7,569 nt of DNA from SIAJ01 sp036266155 (GTDB taxonomy: Bacteria > Planctomycetota > Planctomycetia > Gemmatales > Gemmataceae): the NCBI GenBank assembly GCA_036266155.1, contig DATANR010000351.1, forward strand, positions 1 to 7,569, written 5' to 3'. Positions 6,383 through 7,569 of the stretch are shown here, piece by piece (within the stretch, counting starts at the first letter, position 1; the number at the start of each line of letters is the position of its first letter). Under the pieces are notes generated by a model. It ran no database searches and was not told where the DNA came from. It saw only the letters and a list, made by a program, of their open reading frames with translations. The position numbers and the translations under genes were made by a program.

Positions 6383-6930
6383 GATAACTCGGCGACGATC
6401 TCCAGCACCATCGGCGTGATCATGATTGTCGTTGGGTCTGCCTCGGCGGCCCGGAATTCACTCAGCACGCTTTCCACCCACGTCGGATCGACGCGGCCGA
6501 GTTCCAGCAACCGGTCGGGGTACACCTCCATGAACGTGGACGGCCATTGCCACATGTGGTCACGCGGGCGGACACAGAACACGCGGGGGCGGGCATCGCG
6601 GATGACGAATCCTGTGTTCGTCAGGTGACCATCCAATTTCGGGGCGATATTCGGTTCTCCACCGGTCGCGCGCCAACTGGCCATCACTTCCCGGACGAAC
6701 TCGGCCAGCATCGTGCGTGGCGGGGCCGTTTGCCAAGTCGCGTAGTCCACGTACTCGTGAAAAACGGCGACGCCGCCCGGCTTCATGGCCGCGGCAATCT
6801 TCTCGACGAGGCGCCTGGGCGAATTGACGAAGCAGGCAACCCAACGGCACCAAGTGGCATCCATGTTGCTTGCCGGAAGCGAATCGTCCATTGATTCCGG
6901 TGGTCGGAACCCAAATCGCCCGTTCCACAT
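6376..6930 (-). CDS. N-terminally truncated class I SAM-dependent methyltransferase (probably inactive)
   Basis: From ATG 6930 the product is 184 residues; GTG 6942 would add four. DATWCRWVACF (24-34) corresponds to the motif after the SAM pocket in class I methyltransferases (D-x-x-W-C-R-W-V). KPGG (50-53) followed by VAVFHEYVDY is the usual post-II turn and strand. The remainder is a typical C-terminal half. The glycine-rich SAM-binding motif and roughly the first 80-90 residues expected for the family are absent, and the 96 bp immediately upstream do not encode them in any frame I could read. The first dozen residues (MWNGRFGFRPPE) look unrelated to the family, as if a new 5' end had been joined. 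Even so, a very good ribosome site precedes it, so a truncated protein may be made. It converges on the NTPase-nuclease gene. It is best seen as a decaying remnant. Confidence 0.65.
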   Translation of the reverse strand: MWNGRFGFRPPESMDDSLPASNMDATWCRWVACFVNSPRRLVEKIAAAMKPGGVAVFHEYVDYATWQTAPPRTMLAEFVREVMASWRATGGEPNIAPKLDGHLTNTGFVIRDARPRVFCVRPRDHMWQWPSTFMEVYPDRLLELGRVDPTWVESVLSEFRAAEADPTTIMITPMVLEIVAELSQ

Positions 6931-6940
6931 CGCCTTCTTC

Positions 6941-6951
6941 ACCTCCCTCCT
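6941..6951 (-). promoter_or_regulatory. Strong purine-rich ribosome binding site before the truncated methyltransferase
   Basis: On the minus strand the sequence reads AGGAGGGAGGT. GGAGGT (6946-6941) lies 10 nt before ATG 6930, while the GTG at 6942 is only 3 nt from AGGAGG. This favours ATG 6930 and is unexpectedly intact for a remnant gene. Confidence 0.5.
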
Positions 6952-7047
6952 ACACGCAAAAGCTGTTTGAAGGCGATGTCAGTTGCCGGCCGCGTGTTCG
7001 CATTCGATGGCTTCGCTGGGGAAAATTTGGGGAAAGCCTTGGCCCGC

Positions 7048-7464
7048 TCAACCCAACGCCGGTACAGCGCGATTGAGGTGGTTACTCGCTAGATCTGCAA
7101 GAATCTGGGGAAAAGAGTGCCGCCGCAGTGCCAGCCCGATGTGGTCATGGGCGAGACGCTCTAGCCGCAGAATCAGACCGGCCGAACGCCGCCGGAGCCG
7201 TGGGAGTTGCGTGGCGAATGTCAGCGCGCCGAGGAGGACCAAAGCCCCCCAACCGGCGACCACGGCGCGGACGCCGATGGGCCCGGCGAGCCACCCGGCC
7301 AGCAGGCTACCGAACGGGGCCGCACCCTGGAACGCCATCCCGAAGTAGCTCATCACCCGACCCCGCTTGTCTTCGTCCACCATCGTCTGGATAAGCGTGT
7401 TCGCGGCGGCCATCTGCACCATCATCCCAGCGCTGACGCCTCCGACAGAAGTGTCTTTTGACAT
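7048..7464 (-). pseudogene. C-terminal remnant of an MFS transporter
   Basis: The open frame encodes 138 residues, about a third of a normal 12-helix major facilitator protein (around 400 residues). GMMVQMAAANTLIQT (13-27) resembles the tenth helix of drug/siderophore-exporter-like MFS proteins. EDKRGRVMS (31-39) is the conserved D-x-x-R-G-R loop. Two further membrane segments follow (about 41-64 and 66-86), ending in QLPRLRR (86-92). The first eight residues (MSKDTSVG) fall in the AT-rich junction and do not look like transporter sequence, so the gene is broken at roughly 7440-7455. After residue 92 the frame continues as a hydrophilic tail without transporter character. One base over, the DNA reads VRPV and then stops at 7175-7173, which may be the original C-terminus displaced by a frameshift. 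It cannot be a functional transporter as it stands. Confidence 0.65.
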
Positions 7465-7490
7465 AAGTCATTATTATTCATGATTTTATG
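7462..7490. repeat. AT-rich imperfect inverted repeat at the transporter break
   Basis: CATAAGTCAT (7462-7471) pairs with ATGATTTTATG (7480-7490): nine matched bases per arm with a small internal mismatch or bulge, and an 8-nt loop. It sits exactly where the MFS remnant ends and base composition changes. It lies just upstream of the promoter at 7503, so it could be an operator or part of an element end. Confidence 0.45.
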
Positions 7491-7502
7491 GATGTTTTTC
7501 TC

Positions 7503-7531
7503 TTGACGGTCCCCGTCGCTGTTCATATCAT
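7503..7531 (+). promoter_or_regulatory. Sigma70-type promoter for a rightward gene
   Basis: TTGACG (7503-7508) and TATCAT (7526-7531) are separated by exactly 17 bp, with an AT-rich tract upstream. Transcription would be expected to begin around 7537-7539, on or next to the ATG at 7538, implying a leaderless or nearly leaderless mRNA. Confidence 0.5.
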
Positions 7532-7537
7532 AACCGT

Positions 7538-7569
7538 ATGCCAAGCATGGAGTTAGCTCACGCATGCGC
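7538..7569 (+). CDS. Possible 5' end of a gene running off the right edge
   Basis: An ATG at 7538 opens a frame reading MPSMELAHAC to the window edge without a stop. Only ten full codons are visible, so no family can be named. Support comes from the well-placed promoter just upstream and from the sharp base-composition junction. No Shine-Dalgarno sequence precedes it. A transposase or another mobile-element gene would fit the broken transporter next door, but this is a guess. Confidence 0.25.
   Translation, partial: MPSMELAHAC

Noticed and set aside
7016..7115. Repeated GGGGAAA words at 7016-7025, 7027-7036 and 7105-7114
   Set aside because: They are short, irregularly spaced and not associated with any identifiable site; likely coincidence.

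Overview
The window is GC-rich bacterial DNA with short spacers and Shine-Dalgarno-type starts. The style of the genes, including a large STAND-type NTPase and remnants of a methyltransferase and an efflux transporter, would fit a large-genome environmental bacterium such as a planctomycete. That is an impression, not a demonstrated assignment. There are no rRNA, tRNA or CRISPR features.

Layout. Positions 1-274 hold no convincing gene. They carry a pair of near-identical 22-bp direct repeats (75-96 and 113-134), next to a TG...CA-type boundary at about 140 that may be the end of an IS21-like element lying to the left. Three tightly packed plus-strand genes follow: a nitrilase-fold protein that seems to have lost its catalytic glutamate (275-1114), an 80-residue protein with two four-cysteine zinc-ribbon-like clusters (1148-1390), and a protein of unknown family (1412-2035). 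After a 261-bp gap comes the dominant gene (2297-6382). It encodes a 1361-residue protein with an N-terminal NACHT/STAND-like NTPase, a very long helical, probably repeat-based middle, and a C-terminal PD-(D/E)XK nuclease domain with D1248 and E1267-x-K1269 in place.

On the minus strand, meeting the NTPase tail to tail, is a methyltransferase lacking its SAM-binding N-terminus (6376-6930). Beyond it is the C-terminal stub of an MFS transporter (7048-7464), cut off where the DNA abruptly becomes AT-rich. That AT-rich segment holds an imperfect hairpin and a good sigma70-type promoter whose expected start site falls almost on an ATG (7538) that stays open to the window edge. It is probably another mobile or recently inserted unit.

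Interpretation. The NTPase-nuclease protein has the sensor, switch and effector layout of bacterial STAND conflict or anti-phage proteins. Here the nuclease is at the C-terminus, opposite to the N-terminal effectors of the Avs proteins. The three preceding genes could be accessory parts of the same system or an independent operon. Eroded genes and possible insertion-element ends on both sides fit an accessory or defence-island setting. Any immune function is inference; nothing in the sequence alone proves it.
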